From Bacillota bacterium (lineage in GTDB: Bacteria; Bacillota; Clostridia; Lachnospirales; Anaerotignaceae), in contig JAHZDZ010000010.1 in assembly GCA_019422105.1 (NCBI GenBank), forward strand, positions 1 to 64,000: a stretch of DNA of 64,000 nt, written 5' to 3'. Shown here piece by piece: positions 44,943 to 52,594 of this stretch (its first letter is position 1; each line of letters opens with the position of its first letter). Below the pieces are notes generated by a model. The model ran no database searches, was not told where the DNA came from, and saw only the letters and a list, made by a program, of their open reading frames with translations. The position numbers were made by a program, and so were the translations under genes.

Positions 44943-46100
44943 TTAATTTTCCTTCTTTGTTCCAAATGCATTTTTAAAACCATTGGATGTGAGAACCAAT
45001 AACACACTAGACCCCTTAGAGATTTTACCTTCTGCGATAGCCTTTTTCAAACATGCCAGTGCAAGCGCAGAAGATGTCTCGACATATAATCCATAATGAG
45101 CAAGCTCATCAACATAATCATATGCCAGTGCCTGATCCGCGCTGATTGCAAAACCACCTGAGCCTTCCAAAGCAACCTGTGATTGATAGGTAGCTGTATC
45201 GCCTCCAACTGAAGGCATCAGGCTTGTATCACCTGGGAATTTTTCAACGTGACTTCTTTTTCCCCCTAAAACCAGCTCCAATCTGGGAATAGGTTCTACT
45301 GCAACCAGCTTAGGCGTCTTAGAAAGCAGTTTCTTGGAAATCATATCTTGAAAACCACAGTAGATCCCAAACAGCAAATCTCCTCGGCAAGTAGGGACCA
45401 TTACATATTCCGGCAACTCCTCACCAAATTTTTCATACAGCTCATAGGCTACCGTCTTATAGCCCTGTACTTCGATCGCAGGACTACCGATTGGAATATC
45501 AGGCTGATTTGTGACACAATACCAATCTCTTGCTCCGAGCTTTCCTTGAATAAATTTCATCCGCTCCTTCGGATCCTCTACCACTATCAACTCTGCACCA
45601 GCTGCCAACACAGCCGCTTTCCAAATAGGTGTGATCTCATTTGTTGAAACGCATACGCAATGTAGTCCTCCAGCAGCTGAATACATCGCACATGAGACTG
45701 CTTCGTTACCTGTCGATGCACAGCAGATGGTACTTTTCCCGATCGCTTTTGCATGCGCAACCGCCAGTGGATTGATGCGATCTTTATGGGAACCTGTGGG
45801 ATTCTGAAATTCATTTTTTGTATATACCGCAGACAGCCCCAGAATTTCAGATAACTTCTTCAATTCTACAACAGGCGTGTTTCCTTCTCCCAAAGAAGGA
45901 AATTCTTTGTATGGCAAAAACTCACTGTATCGTTTTAGCCCACATTCTTCAGTAAGAATCTTTGCTTCCCCCTCGTACACCGGAACAACATTCGCATTTT
46001 CACCTTTTTCATAGCAATACGGGCACCCGTTTAAATAATCGTCAACTGGGAATTCAGTGTTACATTTCAGGCAGCGCATATATTTAATATGTGGATTCAT
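44943..46100 (-). CDS. Fold-type II PLP enzyme (threonine-synthase-like)
   Basis: A 385-residue protein with an N-terminal zinc ribbon (MRCLKCNTEF...GCPYCYE). The PLP lysine lies in NPTGSHKDR (near residue 107), the phosphate/ring-binding region is CCASTGNEAVS and the C-terminal motif is SNGFKNAFG. This is the threonine synthase/threonine dehydratase-like group, but no thrB or hom is nearby. Its neighbours are a transporter and hydrolases, so a catabolic beta-elimination or ammonia-lyase role is as likely as threonine synthesis. It has its own upstream region because the M24 transcript ends at a terminator at 46190. Confidence 0.85.
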   Translation of the reverse strand: MNPHIKYMRCLKCNTEFPVDDYLNGCPYCYEKGENANVVPVYEGEAKILTEECGLKRYSEFLPYKEFPSLGEGNTPVVELKKLSEILGLSAVYTKNEFQNPTGSHKDRINPLAVAHAKAIGKSTICCASTGNEAVSCAMYSAAGGLHCVCVSTNEITPIWKAAVLAAGAELIVVEDPKERMKFIQGKLGARDWYCVTNQPDIPIGSPAIEVQGYKTVAYELYEKFGEELPEYVMVPTCRGDLLFGIYCGFQDMISKKLLSKTPKLVAVEPIPRLELVLGGKRSHVEKFPGDTSLMPSVGGDTATYQSQVALEGSGGFAISADQALAYDYVDELAHYGLYVETSSALALACLKKAIAEGKISKGSSVLLVLTSNGFKNAFGTKKEN

Positions 46101-46189
46101 AATGAAATAAACTCACCCCTTCATTTATTGCCAAGTTATTTTCTATAATAATCGTATGCTTAAGCAATATTCATTGCAAAAAAACAAAT

Positions 46190-46217
46190 GGTCAGATCAG
46201 AATGTCTGCTCTGACCG
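46190..46217 (-). terminator. Terminator between the M24 and PLP-enzyme genes
   Basis: GGTCAGA.CAGA / TCTG.TCTGACC with a short loop, followed on the minus strand by ATTTGTTTTTTTGC. It ends the M20-symporter-M24 transcript or attenuates read-through into the PLP gene. Confidence 0.75.
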
Positions 46218-46235
46218 TTTTTCCTTGCAAGAAAT

Positions 46236-47414
46236 TTATTTTACCGGAACAACAGGGATCTCTTCTGGAGACAGATTTGTGAGGAACTCCACACCATCCT
46301 CCAGAACATATACAACCTCTTCAAACTGGTAAACCCCTCCATTATATTCCAATTTCGGCTCAATATGCAGAATCATGCCGGGTTCAATCACATCTTCACT
46401 CCAGCTAGCAATCGAAATAGGTTCCAACACATCTCTACCGCTTGCATGACCAATTCTGCCAGCTGCAGCCCAAATTGGAGGCAGTTTGGCATCAGCCCAA
46501 ATCTGTTCAAATTTATTGAAAACATCTCTGCCTGTCATGCCCTGACGGATACTCTCACAAGTCCGGATATTGGCACGTCTACTTTTCTGATAGATTAATT
46601 GTTCTTCATCCGTTGGCTGGCCGCAGCGAGCAGTTCGACAGCGGTCAGAGGGATAACCATAGAATGTATTATAGATATCCGCCCATACAAAATGACCATC
46701 CTCCAGTTTTCTATCACTGCCCATCATCTGGTTAAATACAAAATTACCCCGTCCAAAAATAATGGCCATTGAATCTACACGTTCTGCACCATTTTTCAAC
46801 ATACCGATTTTGATTTCACGCTGCATTTCGTCTTCCGTTATGCCAGCATGTACCCGCTGAACAGCCCAATCAAATCCTGCATCCGTAATCGCAAAGGCTC
46901 TCCGTTTCAATTCCGCCTCATAATGGCTCTTGCATTTGCGAACGCTCCAAACCAGAGACGCCGCTGACTTCACTGTAACATTTCTGCCAAGATCCCGTAA
47001 GGAATCGATTAAAAGCAGATTACCAATGCTGGAAAGATCCTGACCATAATCAATTACGATTCGATGATGATTTTCAACACCCATTTCCTTGACAACATTG
47101 ATTACTGTCTGGGTCGCTTCAGGCTGAAAGCCTGTATAGTAAACCAGACGATAATTATGCTCTCTGGATTCCAAAAGTTTCTGATCGGAAGGACTACAAA
47201 CGACTATAAAGTCCTCCTGGGTGATTATGCTATACATAGGACGTGCAGCATGAAGTTCCCAGCCAGTATAAAAATGGCCTACAACATATTCAAAATTTGA
47301 AAAACTGGAAAAAATCAGAACATCCGCTTCGTGTTTTTCCATTGCAGCTCTCAGTTTTGAGATACGGTCAGACAGCTCGTTCTTTGGCATTTCAGGCATT
47401 CTATTTGTCAACAT
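46236..47414 (-). CDS. M24 family (creatinase/prolidase-like) hydrolase
   Basis: A 392-residue protein with the N-terminal creatinase domain (about 1-155) and the C-terminal pita-bread domain. The five M24 metal ligands can be followed: WADIYNTFYGYPSDR (two Asp), GRIGHASG (His), LHIEPKL (Glu) and FEEVVYV (Glu). Members include X-Pro peptidases, creatinase and ectoine hydrolase (EutD/DoeA). Beside an M20 amidohydrolase and a fold-type II PLP enzyme an amidohydrolase role is plausible, but the substrate is not determined by sequence. Ribosome binding site AAAGGAGAA. Confidence 0.88.
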   Translation of the reverse strand: MLTNRMPEMPKNELSDRISKLRAAMEKHEADVLIFSSFSNFEYVVGHFYTGWELHAARPMYSIITQEDFIVVCSPSDQKLLESREHNYRLVYYTGFQPEATQTVINVVKEMGVENHHRIVIDYGQDLSSIGNLLLIDSLRDLGRNVTVKSAASLVWSVRKCKSHYEAELKRRAFAITDAGFDWAVQRVHAGITEDEMQREIKIGMLKNGAERVDSMAIIFGRGNFVFNQMMGSDRKLEDGHFVWADIYNTFYGYPSDRCRTARCGQPTDEEQLIYQKSRRANIRTCESIRQGMTGRDVFNKFEQIWADAKLPPIWAAAGRIGHASGRDVLEPISIASWSEDVIEPGMILHIEPKLEYNGGVYQFEEVVYVLEDGVEFLTNLSPEEIPVVPVK

Positions 47415-47469
47415 ATATTTTCTCCTTTCCGCTACTATACATTTCCGCTTTTGCTCATCGGTTCTATTT

Positions 47470-48876
47470 TTAAATATTTTTCAACATTTTCTCGCGGCTG
47501 TTAAGAATCAGGGAGCCAAGGATACTGATCAGTCCGTTGAGGGCTGCCCCCAGAATAACCCCTCGAATACCGGTGCTATTCGCCAGGGTAAGGTCCCAGA
47601 TAAAGGACATTAAGCCGCCGGACAACATGGCAATATTTACCGCATTTTCGTTAACATTTTTCCAGAAAATCCCCAAAATTAAAGGGAAGAATATTGCCGC
47701 ACCATAAGTGCTGGCAGCCAATGTAAACAATCCGTATACATCATTCAGATAAAAAGCCAGCATAATTACTATTACAGAAATAACTACCATAACCCATCTG
47801 CTTATGCTCAACAGTTTTTTATCCTCAATATCCGGCTTCTTCGGACGGATCACATCGTCAACGATTGTAGAGGAGATCAGCATCAGGAATGTATCACCTG
47901 TAGTAAGCAGAAGCCCTAATACCAATGCCATCATAAGACCTTTTAGTACTACAGGGAAATAATCCAGAATAAACAATGTCGTATATGTATTTGGATCGGT
48001 AACCTCGGGATAGATAATAAGCATGGCAAATGCAGGCAAAGCAGCAAATGCAATTGCTGCGATGGAGAGTATGTTACCTAACAGCTGCCCGCGAAACGCT
48101 GTTGCAGAGTCTTTTGCTGCAAACGTACGCTGAGAGTTTGCACAATGAGATGCCCCTACCAGCATATTGGAAAGAATGTACCCAATCAACACAATAGGCG
48201 CAGCGCCAGAAATCGGCTGCATCATTTCTGCAGGTGTATTGCTAAATACATAACCAACGCCGCCAGCTGTTTTAAATGCTAGGATAGGCAACAGGATTGC
48301 TGTGCCAATCAGCAAAAGAACAGATTGCAGTGTATCCGTCAATGCTACTCCATAAAGACCGCTAAAAATCGTAAAGGCAACAATGACAACTGCTCCGACG
48401 ATCGTACCAGTTCCTACGCTGCATATACCCAGCGCATATAATGCTGTTCCAAAGGCAAGAAACTGTGCCGCTGTGTTGGCAATCGAGTTTAGCAGAATAA
48501 AAAGAGAACTATACTTTCGTGTCCTGCTGTTGTACCTCCGTTCCAAAAATCCTGGGATACTCGTTGCTCCTGAATCACGAAGTTTGCGAGTCATCGCAAT
48601 CAGGATCCACCAACCCACATAAAAGGACAGCGCCATTGTCAGACCTGCCATGCCATAGGATTTGATCAGACTATAGTTGCCCATCAATGTAGAAGATCCC
48701 ATCGCTGTTGCGATAGAGGAACCTGCAATCATAAAAACAGTCAGGCTTTGCCCGGCTGTAGTAAAGTCTTTTGCCGTTTTTACACGTTTACTCGAAATAA
48801 AACCAATAGCCAGAAATACTATAAAATATAACACCATAACGGCGAAATCAATTCCTGAAAGTCCGCGAAGATTCAT
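47470..48876 (-). CDS. Sodium:solute symporter family transporter
   Basis: A 468-residue membrane protein with about 13 TM segments. Family features are the N-terminal FISSKRVKTAKDFTTAGQSL, SSIATAMGSSTLMG near residue 50, FLERRYNSRTRKY and ILLPILAFKTAGG. The family moves small organic solutes with Na+ (proline, pantothenate, sugars). The ATG at 48876 follows GGGGGTTGG. It sits between the M20 and M24 genes and presumably imports their substrate. Confidence 0.92.
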   Translation of the reverse strand: MNLRGLSGIDFAVMVLYFIVFLAIGFISSKRVKTAKDFTTAGQSLTVFMIAGSSIATAMGSSTLMGNYSLIKSYGMAGLTMALSFYVGWWILIAMTRKLRDSGATSIPGFLERRYNSRTRKYSSLFILLNSIANTAAQFLAFGTALYALGICSVGTGTIVGAVVIVAFTIFSGLYGVALTDTLQSVLLLIGTAILLPILAFKTAGGVGYVFSNTPAEMMQPISGAAPIVLIGYILSNMLVGASHCANSQRTFAAKDSATAFRGQLLGNILSIAAIAFAALPAFAMLIIYPEVTDPNTYTTLFILDYFPVVLKGLMMALVLGLLLTTGDTFLMLISSTIVDDVIRPKKPDIEDKKLLSISRWVMVVISVIVIMLAFYLNDVYGLFTLAASTYGAAIFFPLILGIFWKNVNENAVNIAMLSGGLMSFIWDLTLANSTGIRGVILGAALNGLISILGSLILNSREKMLKNI

Positions 48877-48912
48877 AGTCCAACCCCCTTGTATTATATT
48901 CATCACAGAGAC

Positions 48913-50085
48913 TTATTTATTATGCAACAAATAATCTGCAGCAAATTGCGCATAAAGCGCAGAAGCATAGAGCAATGCATTTTCATCCACATCAAAGCTG
49001 GGGTGGTGGGCTGTATAGATGTATCCTTTTTCTTTATTTCTGCCTCCCACAAAGGCAAAAATACCGGGTGCACAGGCCTCATAAGCGCCATAATCTTCAC
49101 TTGCACACCAAGGTGGACAGGACACAGCACTTTTCTCACCGAAAAGTGTTTTCATACTGGCTGTTGCCAGAACAGATAATGCCGGATCATTCACTACGGG
49201 ACGCAGGAAGCCATCTATACAAACCTTACAATCAGCACGATATGCTGCTGCAGTATTCTTCGCAATACGCGTAATACTCTCTTTGATTTGATCTGCCATA
49301 TCCGCATTGAAAAACTTTATCGTCAGTCCAAGCTTCGCATAATCAGAAACTGCAAACTGAGAAGTCCCACTATGGAATGTACCCACTGTAATCACAGCAG
49401 AATCTAGCATATTGAGTTCTCGGCTGGCAATTGTCTGCAAATTCATAACAATCGCACTGGCTGCTACTGTAGCATCCACACATAGATGGGGGGACCCACC
49501 ATGTCCGCCGACCCCAAAAACCTCAATCGTTGCTCGAAGGGATGCCGCCATACGAGGACCTTCCTGTACAGAAACAGTTCCAACATCAAGATGATTATAC
49601 ATATGTACGCCAAACACAGCATCAACATCATCCATCGCTCCATTCTGGATCATTTCTACTGCACCGCAGCCGGAAGCTTCTTCAGAAGGCTGAAAAATCA
49701 GATGTACCTTCCCAACTAGATTTTCTTTTTCTTCACTTAAAATTTTCGCTGCAATCAGTAAGCTGGCTGTATGACAGTCGTGACCACATAAATGCCCTAC
49801 ACCATCCTCTACTGAGCGGTATTCTTTCTGAGACTGCTCGCAAATTGGTAAAGCGTCCATATCTGCACGAAGTGCAACAGTTCGTCCTGCTTTTCCACTA
49901 TCGATCACACCTAAAACACCATACTGAGGAATTTCTTTATATGGAATGCCCCACTGTGTCAGCAATTCTTTCACAATACAAGAGGTTCTCTGCTCGTATC
50001 CACTTAATTCAGGATGTCTATGCAGATCTCGGCGAATTGCAACAATATCCTCAAAGTATATTTCAGCCTTTTTCCGAATATCCAT
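48913..50085 (-). CDS. M20 family amidohydrolase
   Basis: A 390-residue zinc amidohydrolase of the HipO/AbgA/indole-acetyl-amino-acid hydrolase group. RRDLHRHPELSGYEQRT lies at the start, then GHLCGHDCHTASLL (metal ligands), FQPSEEASGCGAVEMI and CASEDYGAY. Typical substrates are N-acyl amino acids. The ATG at 50085 is preceded by AAGGAGGTGCC, so the in-frame extension to 50109 is rejected. First gene of the minus-strand catabolic operon, divergent from the LysR gene. Confidence 0.94.
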   Translation of the reverse strand: MDIRKKAEIYFEDIVAIRRDLHRHPELSGYEQRTSCIVKELLTQWGIPYKEIPQYGVLGVIDSGKAGRTVALRADMDALPICEQSQKEYRSVEDGVGHLCGHDCHTASLLIAAKILSEEKENLVGKVHLIFQPSEEASGCGAVEMIQNGAMDDVDAVFGVHMYNHLDVGTVSVQEGPRMAASLRATIEVFGVGGHGGSPHLCVDATVAASAIVMNLQTIASRELNMLDSAVITVGTFHSGTSQFAVSDYAKLGLTIKFFNADMADQIKESITRIAKNTAAAYRADCKVCIDGFLRPVVNDPALSVLATASMKTLFGEKSAVSCPPWCASEDYGAYEACAPGIFAFVGGRNKEKGYIYTAHHPSFDVDENALLYASALYAQFAADYLLHNK

Positions 50086-50213
50086 TAGGCACCTCCTTGT
50101 CTTTTTCACTCATTTCACTTATAATGTTGTCAGAGAAATCATAAAGTACATGTACATTTATTATACTACAGGATAAGTTTTTGAAAGTCCAACGGTATAA
50201 ACCGAACAGAGTT

Positions 50214-50228
50214 ATCGGATATTCCGAT
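50214..50228. promoter_or_regulatory. LysR-type operator (T-N11-A palindrome)
   Basis: ATCGGA-TAT-TCCGAT is a perfect 15-bp palindrome containing T-N11-A (50215-50227), the classic LysR-type box. It lies in the 199-bp divergent region between the M20 and LysR genes, 57 bp from the LysR start. Confidence 0.65.
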
Positions 50229-50284
50229 TGTTTGAAATGCTTTTATATGCATAAATAAACTATAGTCTCTTTTTCAGAAAGGAT

Positions 50285-51151
50285 ATGATTTCCATAAATA
50301 TAGATGCATTGAAAACATTTAATATCTTAGCAAAATGCGGAAGCTTTACGAAAACGGCACAAATACTATATATGTCACAATCTGCTGTCAGTGATCGAAT
50401 TCGTGAACTGGAATCACAGTTAGGACAACAGCTCTTTTATCGTGATAAACGCAGTGTTCTTCTTACTCCTGCTGGGACGGCTCTGCTGCCTTATGCCAAC
50501 AAGATCACCTCTTTAGAACTTGAAGCTATTACAGAAGTAAATCTTACAAGTCGCTATTCTGACACGATTCATATTGGATTTACACATAGCCTTTTTGATG
50601 GATTTGGATTAGAGATCTTACAAGAGTTTATAGACTCTCATCCCGATATTTCCGTAAAATTATCTATTGCCCACTCAGAGGAAATCATTCCACAATTAGA
50701 AAATTATGATATCGCATTTACTTATGAAGCAGTACACTTCAGTTCTTATACATGCCAACCCTTCATCGTCGATCAAGTTGTTTTTGTTACTTCATCAAAA
50801 AACCAGGCATACAAATCCGGCATTACCTACGAAACATTAGCAGAAATGCCGCTTATCAACACGCGTCTTTCCGATAACGATACATGGCCATTTCCTGGTC
50901 CGCGATTATATGCCATTGATATCAATATAACATCCGTAGCTCGCCCGCTCCTTTTATCCGGTAAATGGTCCGGATTCACCTTAAAAAGAATGATTTCTGA
51001 CGATTTGAAAAACGGACAATTGATAGAAGTTCCTGTCTTAGATTTGGAACTTCCTCAAAAACAAAGCTATATCATCTTTAAAAATACTGGGAAAAAAAAT
51101 TGTATAGATGAGTTTCTTAAAGTTGCTGATAATTACCTGAATCAAACCTAA
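50285..51151 (+). CDS. LysR family regulator of the catabolic cluster
   Basis: A 288-residue protein with the N-terminal LTTR winged helix: ALKTFNILAKCGSFTKTAQILYMSQSAVSDRIRELESQLGQQLF split over residues 8-52. The periplasmic-binding-like effector domain follows (HIGFTHSLFDGFG, EEIIPQLENYDIAFTYE). It is divergent from the M20-symporter-M24 set and separated from it by the palindrome at 50214, so it probably controls that operon and itself. AGAAAGGAT lies very close to ATG. Confidence 0.93.
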   Translation: MISINIDALKTFNILAKCGSFTKTAQILYMSQSAVSDRIRELESQLGQQLFYRDKRSVLLTPAGTALLPYANKITSLELEAITEVNLTSRYSDTIHIGFTHSLFDGFGLEILQEFIDSHPDISVKLSIAHSEEIIPQLENYDIAFTYEAVHFSSYTCQPFIVDQVVFVTSSKNQAYKSGITYETLAEMPLINTRLSDNDTWPFPGPRLYAIDINITSVARPLLLSGKWSGFTLKRMISDDLKNGQLIEVPVLDLELPQKQSYIIFKNTGKKNCIDEFLKVADNYLNQT

Positions 51152-51159
51152 CCTTATTC

Positions 51160-51321
51160 TTATAACAGGTCCCAAACTGTATATACTTGTATTGTAAAAC
51201 TTTTTAACGGTACACCAGCAAACGCATTATTAGAAATTTCATCAACTCCTTCTGGAATGTTTATGTACAGAATTTTGCAACCACCAAAACACCATAGCGG
51301 TGCCTTGGCTTTCTCAAGCAT
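51160..51321 (-). pseudogene. BspA-type leucine-rich repeat fragment
   Basis: A 53-codon frame contains CKILYINIPEGVDEISNNAFAG, matching the LRR_5 repeat of large BspA-like surface proteins (I.IP..V..I...AF.G). It has no signal peptide and no ribosome binding site, and is flanked by unrelated sequence. Just beyond it (about 51410-51476, plus strand) an in-frame tail LPYDGESRFDDRLAEVFTK ends before the next gene. Both look like remnants. The rest of 51152-51490 has no recognisable gene. Confidence 0.6.
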
Positions 51322-51490
51322 TGGCTTAATTTAGAGATATATGGAATACGTAAGGTATTTTTAATTTCCTTTTTCAGTATATGGCTCTATAATTAAATTA
51401 TAAAAAAGCTGTGTTGCCGTATGATGGTGAAAGCCGCTTTGATGACAGGCTTGCGGAAGTGTTTACTAAATAAGCAGGAGGGGCGATAAA

Positions 51491-52171
51491 ATGAAAAAAT
51501 CAATGCACAGGCTGTGTGCTGTGCTTACTGCGTTACTTATCATAGCCGGGTACCACAATATAATTTTGGCCAGGAATACTCAACAAAATGCCGAAGGTGG
51601 AGAAACTGCACTTTCTGACAATTCCCAATCCATTTTGCCCGAAACAATGCTTTCCTCCTATTATGAAGGCCAAAATGACAATGCATTCAGTTATTTTCAG
51701 CATAAATCTATTCAAAGATTTCTGGCAATGTGGGTTCGAGAGGCAACCGGAGACATTATAGATCCCAAATGGAATCTTGACAGCTTTACCCGCATTTGTA
51801 TTCTGAACCATAATTTTTTGCAATCACACGAGAACGACCGATTATACTGCTGTACGTTTTCTGACGGTGCCGACCGTTGTGGCTATATTATATTAGAATA
51901 CAATGATATGGACCCCAGCGTATCTAATTGGGGTGTAACGGAAACTACCCCATATCAATATGATTTAAAAGCCAATATGGAGGAAATCACGGAATGCCTT
52001 TTAAAAGCGGATATTGATATAGAAACGGCCTCCGCCTCAAGAGTGTACCTCTACGATAAAGACAACAAACGTGCAGATCAGGTAATTCGCTTTACTGACG
52101 GAAAGGGCGATAATTATATCTGCTACTTCGGCACTTCACCCATTGCAATAGAAAAATGGCAGAAAAGCTGA
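51491..52171 (+). CDS. Unknown exported protein
   Basis: A 226-residue protein with an N-terminal signal peptide or anchor (KKSMHRLCAVLTALLIIAGYHNIILA), a short polar linker and a compact domain with RFLAMWVREATGDIIDPKWN, CTFSDGADRCGYIILEY and a C-terminal YLYDKDNKRADQVIRF.DG segment. Not recognised. The ribosome binding site is GGAGGGG. Two terminators follow directly. Sits in the accessory stretch between the catabolic cluster and kdp. Confidence 0.7.
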   Translation: MKKSMHRLCAVLTALLIIAGYHNIILARNTQQNAEGGETALSDNSQSILPETMLSSYYEGQNDNAFSYFQHKSIQRFLAMWVREATGDIIDPKWNLDSFTRICILNHNFLQSHENDRLYCCTFSDGADRCGYIILEYNDMDPSVSNWGVTETTPYQYDLKANMEEITECLLKADIDIETASASRVYLYDKDNKRADQVIRFTDGKGDNYICYFGTSPIAIEKWQKS

Positions 52172-52209
52172 TAGGCTCTGAAACAAAAAATTTACGCACC
52201 GTATAGTTA

Positions 52210-52235
52210 ATCCCTGTTCCATATGGAACAGGGAT
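52210..52235 (+). terminator. Terminator after the exported protein gene
   Basis: A perfect 26-bp palindrome (half-site ATCCCTGTTCCAT) followed by TTTAT, 39 bp after the stop. Confidence 0.8.
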
Positions 52236-52251
52236 TTTATCAAAAACAAAC

Positions 52252-52291
52252 AAAAAGGAACTGAAGACAAATTGTCCTCAGCTCCTTTTTT
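52252..52291 (+). terminator. Second strong terminator upstream of kdp
   Basis: The stem AAAAAGGA.CTGA.GACAA / TTGTCCTCAGCTCCTTTTT carries a T-run of seven. Together with 52210 it insulates kdp from upstream transcription. Confidence 0.88.
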
Positions 52292-52408
52292 TATTGTAAA
52301 GCAGTAACCAAATAAGGCACTCCAGTCGGACATTCGCCTGACAAGGGCCTTCTTTGCGGCAAGGTGATTTACAGGTGTTTATAATTCAGCCATCCATCTT
52401 TATCTTTC

Positions 52409-52429
52409 TTTATACAATCTTAATACCCC
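52409..52429 (+). promoter_or_regulatory. Candidate KdpE-binding site of the kdp operon
   Basis: The sequence opens TTTATAC and ends TAATACCCC, 67 bp before kdpF. It matches the E. coli KdpE box as I remember it (TTTATAC, six T, TACACCCC) in about 16 of 21 positions. A -10-like TATATT lies near 52447. The -35 is poor, as expected for an activated promoter. Confidence 0.55.
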
Positions 52430-52495
52430 TTTTTATTCCCTAACACTATATTAATTCCTGCCGTGTTACACTTTCTGCCATAAGGGGAAGAAAGG

Positions 52496-52594
52496 ATGAT
52501 AGATATGAATGCAGTTATGATAATAATCGGGTTGACAGCAATTGCCTTTTTGGGGTATTTAGGTTCCTTTTTGTTTGGAGGTGACAAGAAATGA
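52496..52594 (+). CDS. kdpF: KdpF-like small membrane subunit
   Basis: A 32-residue single-TM peptide (MIIIGLTAIAFLGYLGSFLF) ending in GGDKK, directly upstream of kdpA with ATGA overlap. KdpF stabilises the KdpFABC complex. GGGGAAGAAAGG lies upstream; ATG at 52496 or 52505 are both possible starts. The name is from position, size and TM character. Confidence 0.85.
   Translation: MIDMNAVMIIIGLTAIAFLGYLGSFLFGGDKK

Noticed and set aside
44943..46100. Firm naming as thrC (threonine synthase)
   Set aside because: Fold and zinc ribbon fit, but no threonine pathway genes are nearby and the neighbours are catabolic, so the symbol was withheld.
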